A stretch of DNA of 64,000 nt. Origin: Batillaria attramentaria. Lineage: Eukaryota > Mollusca > Gastropoda > Batillariidae. Position 1 is the first letter of the stretch; each line of letters begins with the position of its first letter. The DNA lies in the NCBI GenBank assembly GCA_018292915.2, contig JACVVK020000529.1, positions 386,349 through 450,348 on the forward strand, written 5' to 3'. The notes below the pieces were generated by a model. That model was not told the origin of the DNA. It searched no databases and was given only the letters and a program-made list of their open reading frames with translations. Of the stretch, positions 15,014 through 26,667 are shown piece by piece. The position numbers and the translations under genes were made by a program.

Positions 15014-15082
<69 letters not shown>
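14930..15082. repeat. TTTATT-CCC-GGG element with (CA)n
   Basis: CAGATTCAGATTCAATTTAC and TTTATTTTCCCATAGGGTAA precede a (CA)n tract at 15,015-15,082. Third member of the group at 4,488 and 13,637. Confidence 0.75.
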
Positions 15083-15085
<3 letters not shown>

Positions 15086-15527
15086 CGGCAGGGAAACTGG
15101 AAATTTAGCACCGTCGTGATTCAACCCAAACTCCTCTAATCGAGAGTCCAGCACATAGGAAAAAATGAATAAATAAAAAACGTCATTTATGTGGTCGTCC
15201 TTTAGATTGTGTGACCTGTGGTCGTGGCTGTCAAGTGCTTCAGTTGTCAGTTGTAGTTCGGCAATCTGATTCGCTACATAGCACTTCCGGTTAAAGGTCG
15301 AAGCCGGTCAGCCTTGCGTGCCACAGCCAATCAGATGACGAGTCTGCGCCGGAACGTTGAAACCTTTCGGACATTTGGGCGAAAACTGCAAGGAACGTTA
15401 CATCACCCTACAACCTGGAACCCTGATGACCCCTCGAGTGTTCAAACGTTTCAAAACATTATTCATCCTCCGTGGTCAAAAAAGAAGGGAAATTCCCATT
15501 TCCCCTCGTAAAAAGGTGGCAGGGGAT

Positions 15528-15790
15528 TCGGTCTAGTGGTTAAGGCATCCGACTTCGGATCCTGAGCTACCTGGTTCAAATCCCCGGCGGGCAAGAATTT
15601 GTGCGGGATTTTTTTTCCCCTGACAAAATCGAGTCACATTTACGTAAAAACTCGTTTACGGTGCCTGTTCCGCCTTCGTGTACACACGCACGCACAATAT
15701 CAAGTGTGCACGTTAAAATTCCCATTTCAAACGGAACGGGCCGCTGAAGGACGAAGGCGGGTGACTAACGAAAGAAGAAGAAATTGTGGA
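15528..15790 (+). mobile_element. SINE-C, tRNA-derived
   Basis: The head reads GGGATTCGGTCTAGTGGTTA (A box) with CTGGTTCAAATCCCC (B box), followed by a body with GTGCACGTTAAAATTCCC and a GAAAGAAGAAGAAA end. It resembles a tRNA gene but has the long body typical of a SINE. The same head occurs inverted at 27.9 kb. Confidence 0.72.
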
Positions 15791-16873
15791 AACAGTAATT
15801 AAGGAGATCATGTCCGTTGCCCACTTTCCTTTTCATTGGACAAGAAGCACGTGACAAACTAATCAACCAATGTGTGAATGGCTCTGTTTGCTGTTCGGTT
15901 CGGTTCAGTTTATCTGCGTTCGGAAAAGTCCATACGCGCCTCTCGCAGAATTCTCCTGAGGCGTCGTCTTTTTATTCGATTCAAGTGTTGGCCAGTCAAG
16001 TACACAAGGGCCATGTCACGCTATTTCAATTCGATCATCTGCCACTGCCTCTTGTGCTGAAGATTCGTGAGCGAGGCCATATTGGTGGGGAGAGGGGATG
16101 GGGGGGGGGGGGGGGGGGGGGGGGTGAGTGTTCAGCCAGTGGCAGGTTAAAAGCAGCTTAACTCCGCAATCTTTGATTTTTTACTGTCCTTATGCGCATT
16201 ACCTAATGGCTTCCTGGGTCAAGTTATCGGGCTAATTCCAAGATTGGCTGTTTGGAGCCGGACTGTTAAAACTCGGATCTGGCAACTGATAAAACCTTGG
16301 AAAACGATTCTGGTTAAGGTGACCCCACTTGACGTAAATCTAGTGGGGGTAAAACCGGGGGAGGGGGGGGGGGCAGGAAAGAGAGAGGTATTGTTTGTTT
16401 GGTTGTTTTTTAAGGGGACATGAGCGGAGGGGGCACTTTACATTGAGAGAGAGAGAGAGAGAGAGTTTTCCCTCGTCTGTTTTTGTTTACATTTATTCCT
16501 TCAGTACTCCGGAAACCGCGAAGTAGGCATACCGAAGACTGTCTTTGGGCATACAGTTGTGCTAATATATTTGTAATTTCACAATTTGAAACGGTTGTGA
16601 TTTTTTTTTTTTTTTTTTTGGGGGGGGGGGCTCTCTGTTGTTTCTCTTCGTTTTGTTTCGTTTTACTTTGTTCACAAATTGTATTCCGGGCACGGCAACT
16701 TAACAAGCTCTTTTGCTGAAACTGGTTCGGTGTGATTTTGTTTTTACTGTACCCTCCATACACCCAAAAGGGGCAAAAGGAAAACAAAATCCTGAATCTT
16801 GAAGTTTAGTTGGGTTTAGGCAGCTGTTGTCATTTCTACGTAAATGGTGTACCTGAAAACATGCATACTTCGT

Positions 16874-17575
16874 TTATTTAAAATAGAATGGTGTCCAAGA
16901 ATACTCATGCATTTGAACACTGACATTCTCGCCCAGGACAGAAGTCATCCATTCTATCTTTCTGGGGACATCGTTAGGCATAAACATAGGGAGATATGAA
17001 CCTCTCGTTCATCGTGTATTTAAAATAGAATGGTGTGTCCAAGAATACTCATGCACTTTTACACTGGCATTCTCGCCCACGACAGTTCATCAATTCTTTC
17101 TGTCTGTGGACATCTTTAGGTATAACCACGGGGATACATGAATCACTCGTTAATCGTTAGAATAAGAATCTAAGTATCTAATACTCATGCGCTTTTAAGT
17201 TGACGTTGTCTCCCAGAAAAGAAGTCATCAATGCTATCTTTCTGTGGACATCTTTAGGTATAAACATGGGGATACATGAACCACTCGCTAATCGTTTACT
17301 TGAAATAGAATAAGAATCTAAGTATCTAATACTCGTGCGCTTTTAAGCTGACATTGTCTCCCAGGACAGAAGTCATCAATTCTGTCTTTCTGTGGACATC
17401 TTTAGGTATAAACATGGGGATACATGAACTACTCGTTAATCGTTTACTTAAAATAGAATAAGAATCTAAGTATCTAATACTCATGCGCTTTTAAGTTGAC
17501 TTTGTCTCTCAGGACGGATGTCATCAATTCTGTTTTTCTGTGGACGTCGTTAGGTGTATACATGGGGATCAGAAG
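16874..17575. repeat. tandem repeat, about 145-bp unit, five copies
   Basis: Units begin near 16,874, 17,016, 17,156, 17,295 and 17,443. Shared landmarks are AAAATAGAAT, ACTCATGC, GACAGAAGTCATC, TGTGGACATC and TTTAGGTATAAACATGGGGA. The last three units are more alike and include an added AAGAATCTAAGTATCTAA. It is a satellite-like or Helitron/pearl-type internal array. Confidence 0.82.
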
Positions 17576-19154
17576 CCTGAGCACGGAGATTTACAACTTC
17601 ACTTGTACGTCACTTGGTTGCTTCTTCGATTCTGTCGATGCTTTTCTATTTAAATCCTGAGAACTGTCTCACATTCGGTCGATCTGTCCTCTTGAGAGAT
17701 TTAAGTGTATCGATTCTGTCAGTCTGTGAGAGTAATTAAAATAGCGGCCCCGGAGAAGTTACAGTGTTAGTGAAGGAAGGCAACGGTACGGTAGATCAGA
17801 GACGTAGAGGAGTGTACTGTAGGCTATGTTTTGGGGTGGAGGGAAGCGAGGCTTTGGCCGAACACGAAATGCCTTGTGTGAGGTGGGTGTTCCTTTTTGT
17901 TTCGTCAGCCGACTACTGACTGGGAGGAGGGGGGTGATGATAGTCTCGGAAATCATCTTTTCATTTTACTGTTCGTTTGTTAGCCCACGTACCCACGTGT
18001 ACCACGCTGTTCAAAACGCACCGATTAAACACAGGGCGGGCACCAACAGTGCAAATCAGTCGTGAAAGCATTACGCATTTTACAGTGCTGTCCATTTCTG
18101 GCAAAACAAAGTACCGATATGGATATCATATGTAGGATACTTTGTTTTGCCAGACATGGACAGAGTTGGTGTGACAATCGGTGGGTGCCAGTTTACTACA
18201 GATGTGTAGTCAGTTGGTAGAAAGATTTACATTTGCTATGGAGTTGTCTTTTTGTCTTTGGGGCAGGCAGTTAAGCTGTTTCTGTCTTCAGTAAAGAAAC
18301 ACCAACGTGTCGGTCTTGCCCATGACAGCTTCTGTCATACACACTTGCTAAACCTTCAGCTGCTTGTGATAGACAGCGTATACCTGTCAGTCGTGGCGCT
18401 CTGGGTAGTAAGTTCTCAGCTCCGCCACATATATATCGATTCTGACGCGATCAGGAGTTGCACCAGTGGCCATTTCTGACCCACACAATTTCTCAGAATA
18501 ATATTTCAAGAATGGAGGATTTGTTATGCTTGGAAAGAAATCACCGCCCTAGTCCAGTTAGTATGAAATGCGATCCCCTACTCGTCGATAAAGCTCGAGC
18601 GTGTGTTTGGAAGCACTGAACGTCCAGACGGAAAAATGGACGTATTGATAACCAGGATCCTTTTTGTGGGCGTATATAGTTCAGCTGACACCTGCTTCAA
18701 TAGACCGCGCGCCGGCCAATGGCTGCCCAGACTTAGACGGACGTATCTTGAGTGTGGACCCTATTGAGTTCCCTGACGTAGTTAAGTATGCGTGGGGGGC
18801 CATATTGGGTCTTTAGTAACGGCATCACGGCCTTTTCTCCTTCTCACGCTCCTCGGTTGAGTGGCTGGAATTGTGTGCACAGCTTATTATCTGTGTTTGA
18901 ACAGTCTGTCAGTCCGATGACTCTCCAGAAAAAGACGCGAGTGAGGGGAGAAGGGTAATGGGGAATGATGCCGATATTGATAACCGTGTCACGCTGCCCC
19001 CTCCAAACATCTTAAACAGTGCTGATGACTGGTACTAGGTGACCCAAATGGGACGTACAGTTCGTCCGGGTATGCTGCTGCTACTTCTCCTTCTCTCAGA
19101 TGTCTCCGCACCTAACCTTCTATCCTTGGAAAATAAAGTGTCATTGCCGTCATT
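17576..19154. other. intergenic, contains the 76-bp hairpin
   Basis: Unique DNA apart from the hairpin at 18,088-18,163. A GGAAAATAAAGTGTCATTG tail-like motif near 19,127 precedes (TCTG)n and (CT)n. Confidence 0.5.
18088..18163. repeat. 76-bp near-perfect hairpin
   Basis: CTGTCCATTTCTGGCAAAAC followed by AAAGTACC pairs with GGATACTTTGTTTTGCCAGA followed by CATGGACAG, leaving a loop of about 19 bases. The arms have only two mismatched pairs. The size fits a pre-miRNA, but the near-perfect arms also fit a tiny palindromic transposon relic. No known miRNA seed was recognised. Confidence 0.6.
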
Positions 19155-19171
19155 GTCTGTCTGTCTGTCTG

Positions 19172-19204
<33 letters not shown>

Positions 19205-19207
19205 GGG

Positions 19208-19370
19208 GGAGCCGGGATAGCCGAATGGTAGAACGTTGAACTTTCAATGCTCGGGTCGTGAGTTCGAATCCCGTCGGGGCCAAATATTAGTGCTGCCAAT
19301 TTATCGTTGCCCCGTCTTTGATATCACCCTTACAAAAGGACGTTAAACTCCCAAGCACCCACCCCACCCA
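19208..19370 (+). mobile_element. SINE-A, full-length copy inserted in a (CT)n tract
   Basis: In + orientation the head reads GAGCCGGGATAGCCGAATGG (A box) and GAGTTCGAATCCC (B box), followed by GGGGCCAAATATT, GATATCACCC, AAAGGACGTTAAAC and CCCACCCCACCC. (CT)n lies on both sides, so the target duplication is hidden in the repeat. This is the best copy for reading the tRNA-like promoter on the + strand. Confidence 0.9.
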
Positions 19371-19373
19371 AAT

Positions 19374-19459
19374 CTCTCTCTCTCTCTCTCTCTCTGAAGA
19401 AAGTTGTTTGTGTAATTTTTGTCTTTGGAAAATAAAGGTTTGGTTCGTTTAATTCCATT

Positions 19460-19516
<57 letters not shown>

Positions 19517-19613
19517 GTGTAGTAGTGTAGCATCGGAAAGTTTGAAATTGTTTTTTTCTTGCCTGTAACTTCTTCCGTTGACACACACACGCGCGCGCGC
19601 GCGCACACACACG

Positions 19614-19680
<67 letters not shown>
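19374..19680. repeat. (CT)n, (CT)n and (CA)n(GC)n tracts
   Basis: CT tracts at 19,374-19,396 and 19,462-19,515 and a CA/GC tract at 19,581-19,680, separated by short unique sequence with a GGAAAATAAAGG tail-like motif at about 19,427. Confidence 0.95.
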
Positions 19681-19683
<3 letters not shown>

Positions 19684-20102
19684 CATAGATTTAATAAGAT
19701 TGGTTTATCTGTACGAAACGCGTCAGACAGAGTTAATCAGCTCGGTTCGAGCAGAACCACGGCGGCACTCGAGCTGAAAGCATCCCAAATGCTCGTGTAA
19801 TGTGAGGAGTAAATAGTGCAATAACCGGATAGTGTATCGTCTGGTCGTTGCAAACTGATTTCCATCCTCACGTAGAGTCTGTACCTCCACTCTCTCAGTG
19901 AGAGACACGCAGAGAGAGAGAGAGAGAGGGGGGGGGGGACAATGATCCTTTACTTTTCAACGGTAAAGCTATTATTTCTATGACCATTTCCAAATTTGCC
20001 GTTGCTACGCTAACTTCTTGGGAAAAAATAGAATAGAAAAATAACCACACAGTTCAGGTCAAGGCAGAGAGGATGGGAGAGGATGACAGTGACCCTTTAT
20101 TA

Positions 20103-20550
20103 TTAGTAATAACAGAAAGGGAACTAACCGAGCCCTGGGGGGGAGAGGATGACAGTTACCCTTTATTTCTTAGCAGTAAAGCGGTACAATGACCATTTCA
20201 AACTCGCCACTGCCACTCTAAGTTTAAAACAACCAAACAAACGAACGAGAGAGGGAGAGAGAGCGCTGAAATGCCGTCAGTACATGTATCAATTTCGCGT
20301 CACATTGTGGGGTCAGTTTTAGCAGCCATGAGGGATGATACCGGAAATGAGCACGACGCATGACAGGAAGTGATGGAAAAGGGAGCCGGCCGAGCGCAAC
20401 TTGACTGATTTCGCGAACCGTATAATGTGAGTCATGAAATTCTCACCTCAAAAAAAAAAAAGACAAACAACTGTTTCGGCTTCCATTGCAGTTCAAGGAC
20501 AGGCTGGGCAAAATCGGTGAAATCATTTGTCTTCGTGGATTCCACAGCTA

Positions 20551-20623
<73 letters not shown>

Positions 20624-20819
20624 GTCTCACCCGTCTCACACACACTCACACACACACACACACACACACATTCGTATCTGCCCTCTCCGACTCCCCTTAC
20701 TCCCCTTCGAATTGACCCAGTGACACCTTTCCCGGTTCCAGAGCAAAAGTAAGCCACTCTTACTCTCTAGCTTGCAGTAGTTCGAACAGCTCGGTTAGTT
20801 CCCTTTCTGTTATTACTAA
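20103..20819. repeat. exact 31-bp inverted repeat, arms 655 bp apart
   Basis: The arm at 20,103-20,133 (TTAGTAATAACAGAAAGGGA...) has an exact reverse complement at 20,789-20,819. A 31-base perfect match is far beyond chance. The outer ends carry no obvious target duplication. The spacer holds a (CT)n(CA)n tract and duplicated GAGAGGATGACAGT segments. Confidence 0.7.
20553..20670. repeat. (CT)n(CA)n compound microsatellite
   Basis: CT to 20,586, CA to about 20,622, a CCGTCTCAC interruption, then CA again to 20,670. Lies within the spacer of the 31-bp inverted repeat. Confidence 0.95.
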
Positions 20820-22535
20820 CCCTGAGCACGTTCAAAGGGTGAGACAGGTCTACCCACGGGGAACAGGCGAAAGCTCGTGTCTTTCCCTGTGTATTAGTTT
20901 AGTACTGCTACTACCCGCGGCTCTTGTATAGAGCTGCGGCGGAGGGAGGGGCGGGGGGAGGGGAAGGGGGGGGGGGGGAAGAGGATAATAATGTTGACGC
21001 TGGGAGGGGAGGGAAGCCATTCTCAGGATGGTCTGCCTGTTGTTCGGACAACCCCATGTGATTAAAGATCGGGTGTCTATTTAAAAAAAAAAAGAAAAAA
21101 AAAAGAAGAAGAGAGAAAGTAGAAAGAAAGAAAACCGAGAGGGCCCAGTACTCGTACGCTCCTGCGTTCATGCACGTGGCTTCCGTGTGTACCTGAGGAC
21201 ACTATGATTATGCATGTGTGCCTACGTCTCAGATCTAAGTATCTTTGCAGCGGAACCGGTTTTTGTTGGTTTCACCTCAAACCAACGAACTGGCCACCCG
21301 GCCATGCACTTAACTCCTCCATACCTTACCATCGACAGGAGATTACTGAGAGATGGGTTGGGCCGCGTATCGGCTTTTCCGACGGTATGGACACTGCCTT
21401 GACCTGAACTGAACAAGTCCCTCTCACACTTCAGACAAGGACTTTGCCTCGCTTCCCCTGTTTCCCTTGGCTCCCGTCCCTGCACTGTTGCCGGGTTCTT
21501 TCAAGACGTCTACCGACCAGCCCCCAGCTCTTCTCAGAAGTACTCGTAGGTCTAAATACGTCCTGCCTGTAGTACTCCCTTGGGGGGAGTACCATCGCGG
21601 TGCCCTATATTCCACCAAAGGAAAGGTCGGCGGACATCATCTCCGAAAAAGGAGAGGGTGGAACTGGGTACAATCTAAAAAGAGAGTAGTGCTCCGTCCA
21701 TGTCCTTCAAACATTTCCCCGGGGGAAACTGTCTGATGAGCCCGGTTCAGATCGTGTGACGACCACTTCTCTTTGAACGCAGTGCTAACAGTCTCCCATA
21801 CAAGATCCGTTTACGCAAAATCAGTCACATCATCCTTCAAACTTCACTTTTCAGCCTGACCTTTAGTAACGCCTGAGGTCACCAACGTGTGCGTGCGTGC
21901 GTGCTTGGCGTGAAACACACACACACACACACACACACACACTGTCGCACGCGCCAGAGTAAATAGCAGGGTAGCGATTCTGCACCTAAAGTAGTGCTTA
22001 GCGGCAGCAGGCTTTTACTGCTTCGTCCTCCAGTCCTGCGGCGCCAGGAACGTCTCAAAACAGATGGACATGTGTGCCGAGGACAAGTCTACCGTACCAT
22101 ACCATACCCATCACAAGTCAATTTGTCACTCAGTACAATAAGAACCGCCGGTTTAAAAGCAGGTACTCTGTCTTCCGTGCCTTTGCCGTAGTTCTGAGCA
22201 CGCTGACAAAAGAATGAGCTCTGAGCAACAACAGCTTTGCTACTTTCCCCCGAGCGCCTTCTGTTGTTTGTTTGCCCGTGCAGCGGCTCTTCAATGTGAT
22301 CATCCTTCGGATTGCTCCTTTCTCAGTGTTTGCGCAGAGCAATTTGTATTGATCACCCGGACCAATTGTCAGCACTCGCCTCATTCCTTTCTGAGCGCCC
22401 CCGCCAGTACTTCTTTACTGTTCGAGAAGTACTCTGTGGACGTACTGTGCTGCCGGCTGAGGATGATTTGCATAGCGGCATTTGGACTTCTGTAGGAGCA
22501 GCGACTGCAAAGCAATCCAATGAAGAGCGCAGAAA

Positions 22536-22538
<3 letters not shown>
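20820..22538. other. intergenic, no gene recognised
   Basis: Poly-G near 20,962, poly-A-rich near 21,080, a small palindrome GTACTCCC/GGGAGTAC near 21,575, and (CA)n at 21,915-21,942. No coding exon is recognised. Confidence 0.5.
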
Positions 22539-22619
<81 letters not shown>

Positions 22620-22691
22620 CACATTTTATTATTTAGACATATTGTCCATAAGAATGGAGTGAGCGAGAAACATTCACTGAAAAAGCGCGCG

Positions 22692-22777
<86 letters not shown>
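22539..22777. repeat. (GT)n(GA)n and (GC)n(CA)n tracts
   Basis: GT then GA at 22,539-22,617; after 67 bases, GC then CA at 22,685-22,777. The mirrored GT and CA tracts could pair. Confidence 0.95.
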
Positions 22778-22778
<1 letters not shown>

Positions 22779-22901
22779 TCAACACTGGTCTGTACACACT
22801 GACGAAATTAACCGTGCCACACTGGACATGGTATACACAACACACAACCAGCAATGCTAAACAGTGCCATCACAGGGAGAGGGACAGAGGGAGAGGCGGA
22901 G

Positions 22902-23055
22902 AGGGTGGGTGGGGTGGGTGTTTGGGAGTTTAACGTCCTTTTCCACCATATAAGGATGATATCAAAGACGGGGCAGCGAGAAAAAGGCCAGCACAAATAT
23001 TTGGCCCCCAACCGGGATTCGAACTCACGACCCGAGCATTGAAAGTCCAACGCTC
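22902..23055 (-). mobile_element. SINE-A copy
   Basis: Tail GGGTGGGTGTTTGGGAGTTT, body and B box GGATTCGAACTC are clear. The head ends at CCAACGCT and passes straight into a (GA)n(GT)n tract. Confidence 0.88.
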
Positions 23056-23056
23056 C

Positions 23057-23089
<33 letters not shown>

Positions 23090-23924
23090 TGTGTATGTGT
23101 GCGCACGCACATGTACAGATATATTCTGTCTTCTGTCTTTTACCGGGTGTTGTAAGATGTATAGTTTCGTTGCCGTGGTTGATTGATAGACAATTTTTCC
23201 GTGTCAAATCACCTCGGTTGTTCTCTCTCTCTCTCTCTCTCTCTTTGGGGGATCAAACAAATTCAGTGATTTACAACTTTACAGAATGATATCTGTTTTG
23301 TTCACTGCACTGGAGACGTTGCTCTTAACTGTGAAACTTATGAATTTTACATTACGTAGCGTTGCTCCTCTTTTGAAAAATCGATGGGAGAACTGTTTTT
23401 AATGTTTTCTATTGGCTTCTACGCGCATTAAGTGCCATCTTTATGTTGCAGTGCATTCTTTAGCCGCCTCCCTCGGCTGGAAGAAATACCCATAAGGCTC
23501 AAGGGCTCTTTTCTGTTACCAAAAAAATTGTGGCGTGAACAAAACAGGATCGCTATAAAGCTGCCTGTTACGCCAACATTTTCAACTCTTTTTCCGCTGT
23601 TGAATTAATCATTAACAAAACTTTCATCGTTTTTGGAGGGAGGATCCGCATAGCCTGCTCAGTAGCCTAAAGCGATACAAGAAAGCAGAGCTTCTCGCAT
23701 AAGGTCTTGTGTGATGCCAACCAGCCAATGATTCCACTTACGTACGGTCCCCGTAGTCCCCCACCAAAGGAATGCGCGTGGGGCTGGATCTGAAGAGTGG
23801 AGGGCCGAAGGCATCGAAATATGGTGCTGAAGTGTTTTCTATTGATCGCCACAGATGCTTCGCTCGCCCCATGGCCTTCTCCTCTCCTGTCCTTGCTCGC
23901 GGGGGTTGTGGCCCCGTCTGCCCA

Positions 23925-25200
23925 TGATAGGTGGCCCAATATTGAGGTCACTGTGAGGTTACTGGCCCAGAGCGCGAGTGGTCGCTTCCCGGTGTTATCG
24001 TGAGATAACTAGCCGTATCCATACATGATTGGTGGCCCGATATTGATGTCCCTGTGAGATTACTGGCCTAGAGCGTGAGCTGTGGTTTCCCATTGTTATC
24101 GTGAGACAACTGGTCTTGTCCGTCCACAATAGGTTGCCCAATGTTGAGGCTGCTTGTCAAAGAACACAATTGCACGAGGTCTCAAAATGCCTGTGTACTC
24201 CCTTTTAGCCTCAGGCATCACGGTCCCCCCCTAAAAATGCTTCAATCTGACAAAAATTACCATGCACAGACCAGTCCAGGGCACGAGCTTGACAGGAGTT
24301 TTAAAAATTTGAATGTCTCCTTTCCGCTCAGGCCTCACTGGAGTAATGCTAGTCTACTTTCTGTTCTAGTCATCCAGCCGCTTCATCCAAAACTGTCGAG
24401 CGCGTCGCTTTTGCCGCTCTCCTGGGCAAAAAGTCCCAGCTTCATTGGCAGCTTGCCTCATGTTGCGGCCTCCTGGCATGCACCCCGGCCGACAAAAATA
24501 CAAAAATCACGAAAACCACGCTTTTTCATGACAACAAAAATAATTACAAACTAGCACCAACCTTCGCCACGCAGGGATTTTCCCCAACATAACACACGAC
24601 AAACGTGACCCCCACGGCCAATTTGTGTTCTTACGGCCTGCTGTGAGGCTACCTTCCCAGTGCTCTGAGTGATTGGGCGGGCCCTGATTATTACAGTTAA
24701 CTTGATGATGACTCGGCATTTGGTAGCTAGCCCGATATTGAGGTCACTGTGGAGGTTACTTTCCCAGTACATGCTAAGTGATGGCTGGCCCTGATTACGT
24801 GAAGTTATCTTGAAGATAACTACTGGCCATGTCTACCTGTGATAGTTTGTCTCAATGTTAAGGTCACTTGCCCGATTCGTGATGATGGTATAGCTGCCCT
24901 GAACAGATCCGTAGGTCACTGCCTCGTCTGCCCACACAGTTGGGCTAGATATTGCGGGTATGTTTTTTTGTGGAGATGACTAGACTGAATTGTGTTAGAT
25001 AGCAGCTGCCCTGGTAGGGCTACTGAAGTCATCGTGAGTGTATTGGCCAGGGCTGCCCGTGGCGACTGGACCGATTTTGCAGATGTCAGTAACAGGCGGA
25101 GATGACTGCCCCCAATGCGTGAGTGATAGCTGTCTCAGTATTGAATTTCTCGTGGAAGATTATTGGCATCCTCTGCCCAAGAAAGCTACGAGGTCACAGT
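23925..25200. repeat. decayed minisatellite, 101-bp period at its start
   Basis: GTGGCCCAATATTGAGGTCA at 23,931 recurs as GTGGCCCGATATTGATGTCC at 24,032 and GTTGCCCAATGTTGAGGCTG at 24,133. Later, looser copies lie at about 24,724 and 24,845 and decay to 25,200. The insert at about 24,165-24,560 does not match the unit. Confidence 0.7.
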
Positions 25201-26533
25201 GAGGTTACCTGCTAAGTGCTGTGGAAACACGTGCTCTCATCACTGTGACATGCAAACTTTCTTTACCTCTGGGATCTTCAGTTGCTGAAACCCCGCGTCT
25301 GCATGTCCTCATCGACTGAATCTCCCCGGAGGTGGCCCACATTTCAGAGAGACAACTGTCATTTTGTTTTCTCCTTCTTTTTTCGCAAATGACAACCACC
25401 CTTCCGGCTTATCCTATAGAGTGTTTTAAAAGCGGCTTACTTCAAGATGAGCAACTTTTAACGTGATAACAAAAACGTGTTTCCAACAAACGCTGTACAT
25501 AGTTCAGAGATCCGCCCAAAAATCCAAGCTCAAATCTGAGGTGGTCTGCGTGCTGTGCAGCAGAGGAGCACCATGATTTTTCGCCGGGCTTAGTCCTGAA
25601 CTGTATTGCGACAGTGAGATTCCCAAAGACTATCTTACAGCTGTTTTATCTTTGTTTTTCTGTATGTGCAAACTGGGTGTCACATACGCTACAGGAATGT
25701 GTTGCCGTGGAACGCTAGACAGCCCAGGGGTGGCGTGACTTTGAACTACATTTAGACTCGTATATCTTAAACAACAGACGCTGTCATATTGCCCTTGTCT
25801 TAATGTTGTCATGATTTTGTCATTCGTAAGCAGCCCAGGTCGATCTGCGAGCTTGGAATAGTTAGATCATGTCCCATTATTACTGATATTCGTAACACAT
25901 AACGTACCACGCACGGGGAGGCCCCGTTCTTCCGGTTCTTTGCCCACTACATCCGTCTCTCTCGTTATTTTACTGGCGTGGTGGTTTGAGATGTCGTTCT
26001 AATGCAAGCTTTACTGAGCTTCCAGTCTTCTACATTTGGTCTTGCTTGGGCCGAGGAGTAGGTTCCTGCATATGCCCTCAGGTGGTACGAAATGAGTTAA
26101 GCAAGGGTGTGACACCCACGTTACTCATCACGTTGCCATTCCTGCACGTCCATCACGCAGCTGCTGTGTCGTGAAGACAGGTGTAGGCTGCCTTAATGAC
26201 GATTGCGGGCTGTCCAGGTAACTGAGGTCGCCCAATACCTGCCTTTTCCCAGACTGTCTTTAATATCTTTATCAGCCCCAGGGTTATTTCGAGGCCGCAA
26301 GGACGCAGGTGACGCGACGAAATTACCTGCGTACGTCACAGCACAAGGAAAAGGAGCGGACGTTTTTCTCGCCACTCTTTTCTAGTTGGTTTGTGGACAG
26401 TGTCATGCTAAAGACCGCGGGCTGTGCCAGTCAAACCAAAATTTTGACAAGTTGCACGTGCTGGTCGGTTACTACAGCGTATACCGCATGTCAAAGCACG
26501 TGCAGCTCGCATATCGTCAGTCCCTGCCCATCG
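25201..26533. other. intergenic, no gene recognised
   Basis: Mostly unique DNA after the minisatellite. It contains the partner of the weak repeat at 12.83 kb. Confidence 0.5.
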
Positions 26534-26547
26534 TTCCTCTTTAAGTT

Positions 26548-26653
26548 CGGCTGGGAACCAAATATTTGTGCTGGCCTTTTTCTCGCTGCACCGTCTTTGA
26601 TGTCTCCCATACGTGGTGCAAAAAGGACGTTAAACCTCCAAAGACCCGCCCCA
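26548..26653 (+). mobile_element. SINE-A copy, 5'-truncated, + orientation
   Basis: It starts at CGGCTGGGAACCAAATATTT and ends at the CCCGCCCCA tail. Imperfect flanking repeats TTCCTCTTTAAGTT and CTCCTGTTTAAGTT (about 26,534-26,547 and 26,654-26,667) look like the target duplication. Confidence 0.82.
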
Positions 26654-26667
26654 CTCCTGTTTAAGTT

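Noticed and set aside
19208..19285. Possible tRNA gene (A and B boxes)
   Set aside because: The same head with the same 3' body recurs in many copies with target duplications, so it is the head of SINE-A. The same applies to the heads at 15,530, 27,950 and 42,151.
21467..21736. 89-codon + strand frame in CpG-rich DNA
   Set aside because: Competing frames on the other strand and no recognisable motif, splice sites or start context.
22539..22777. CRISPR-like or other spaced repeat array
   Set aside because: Plain dinucleotide tracts without spacers, in a eukaryotic genome; no array is present anywhere in the window.
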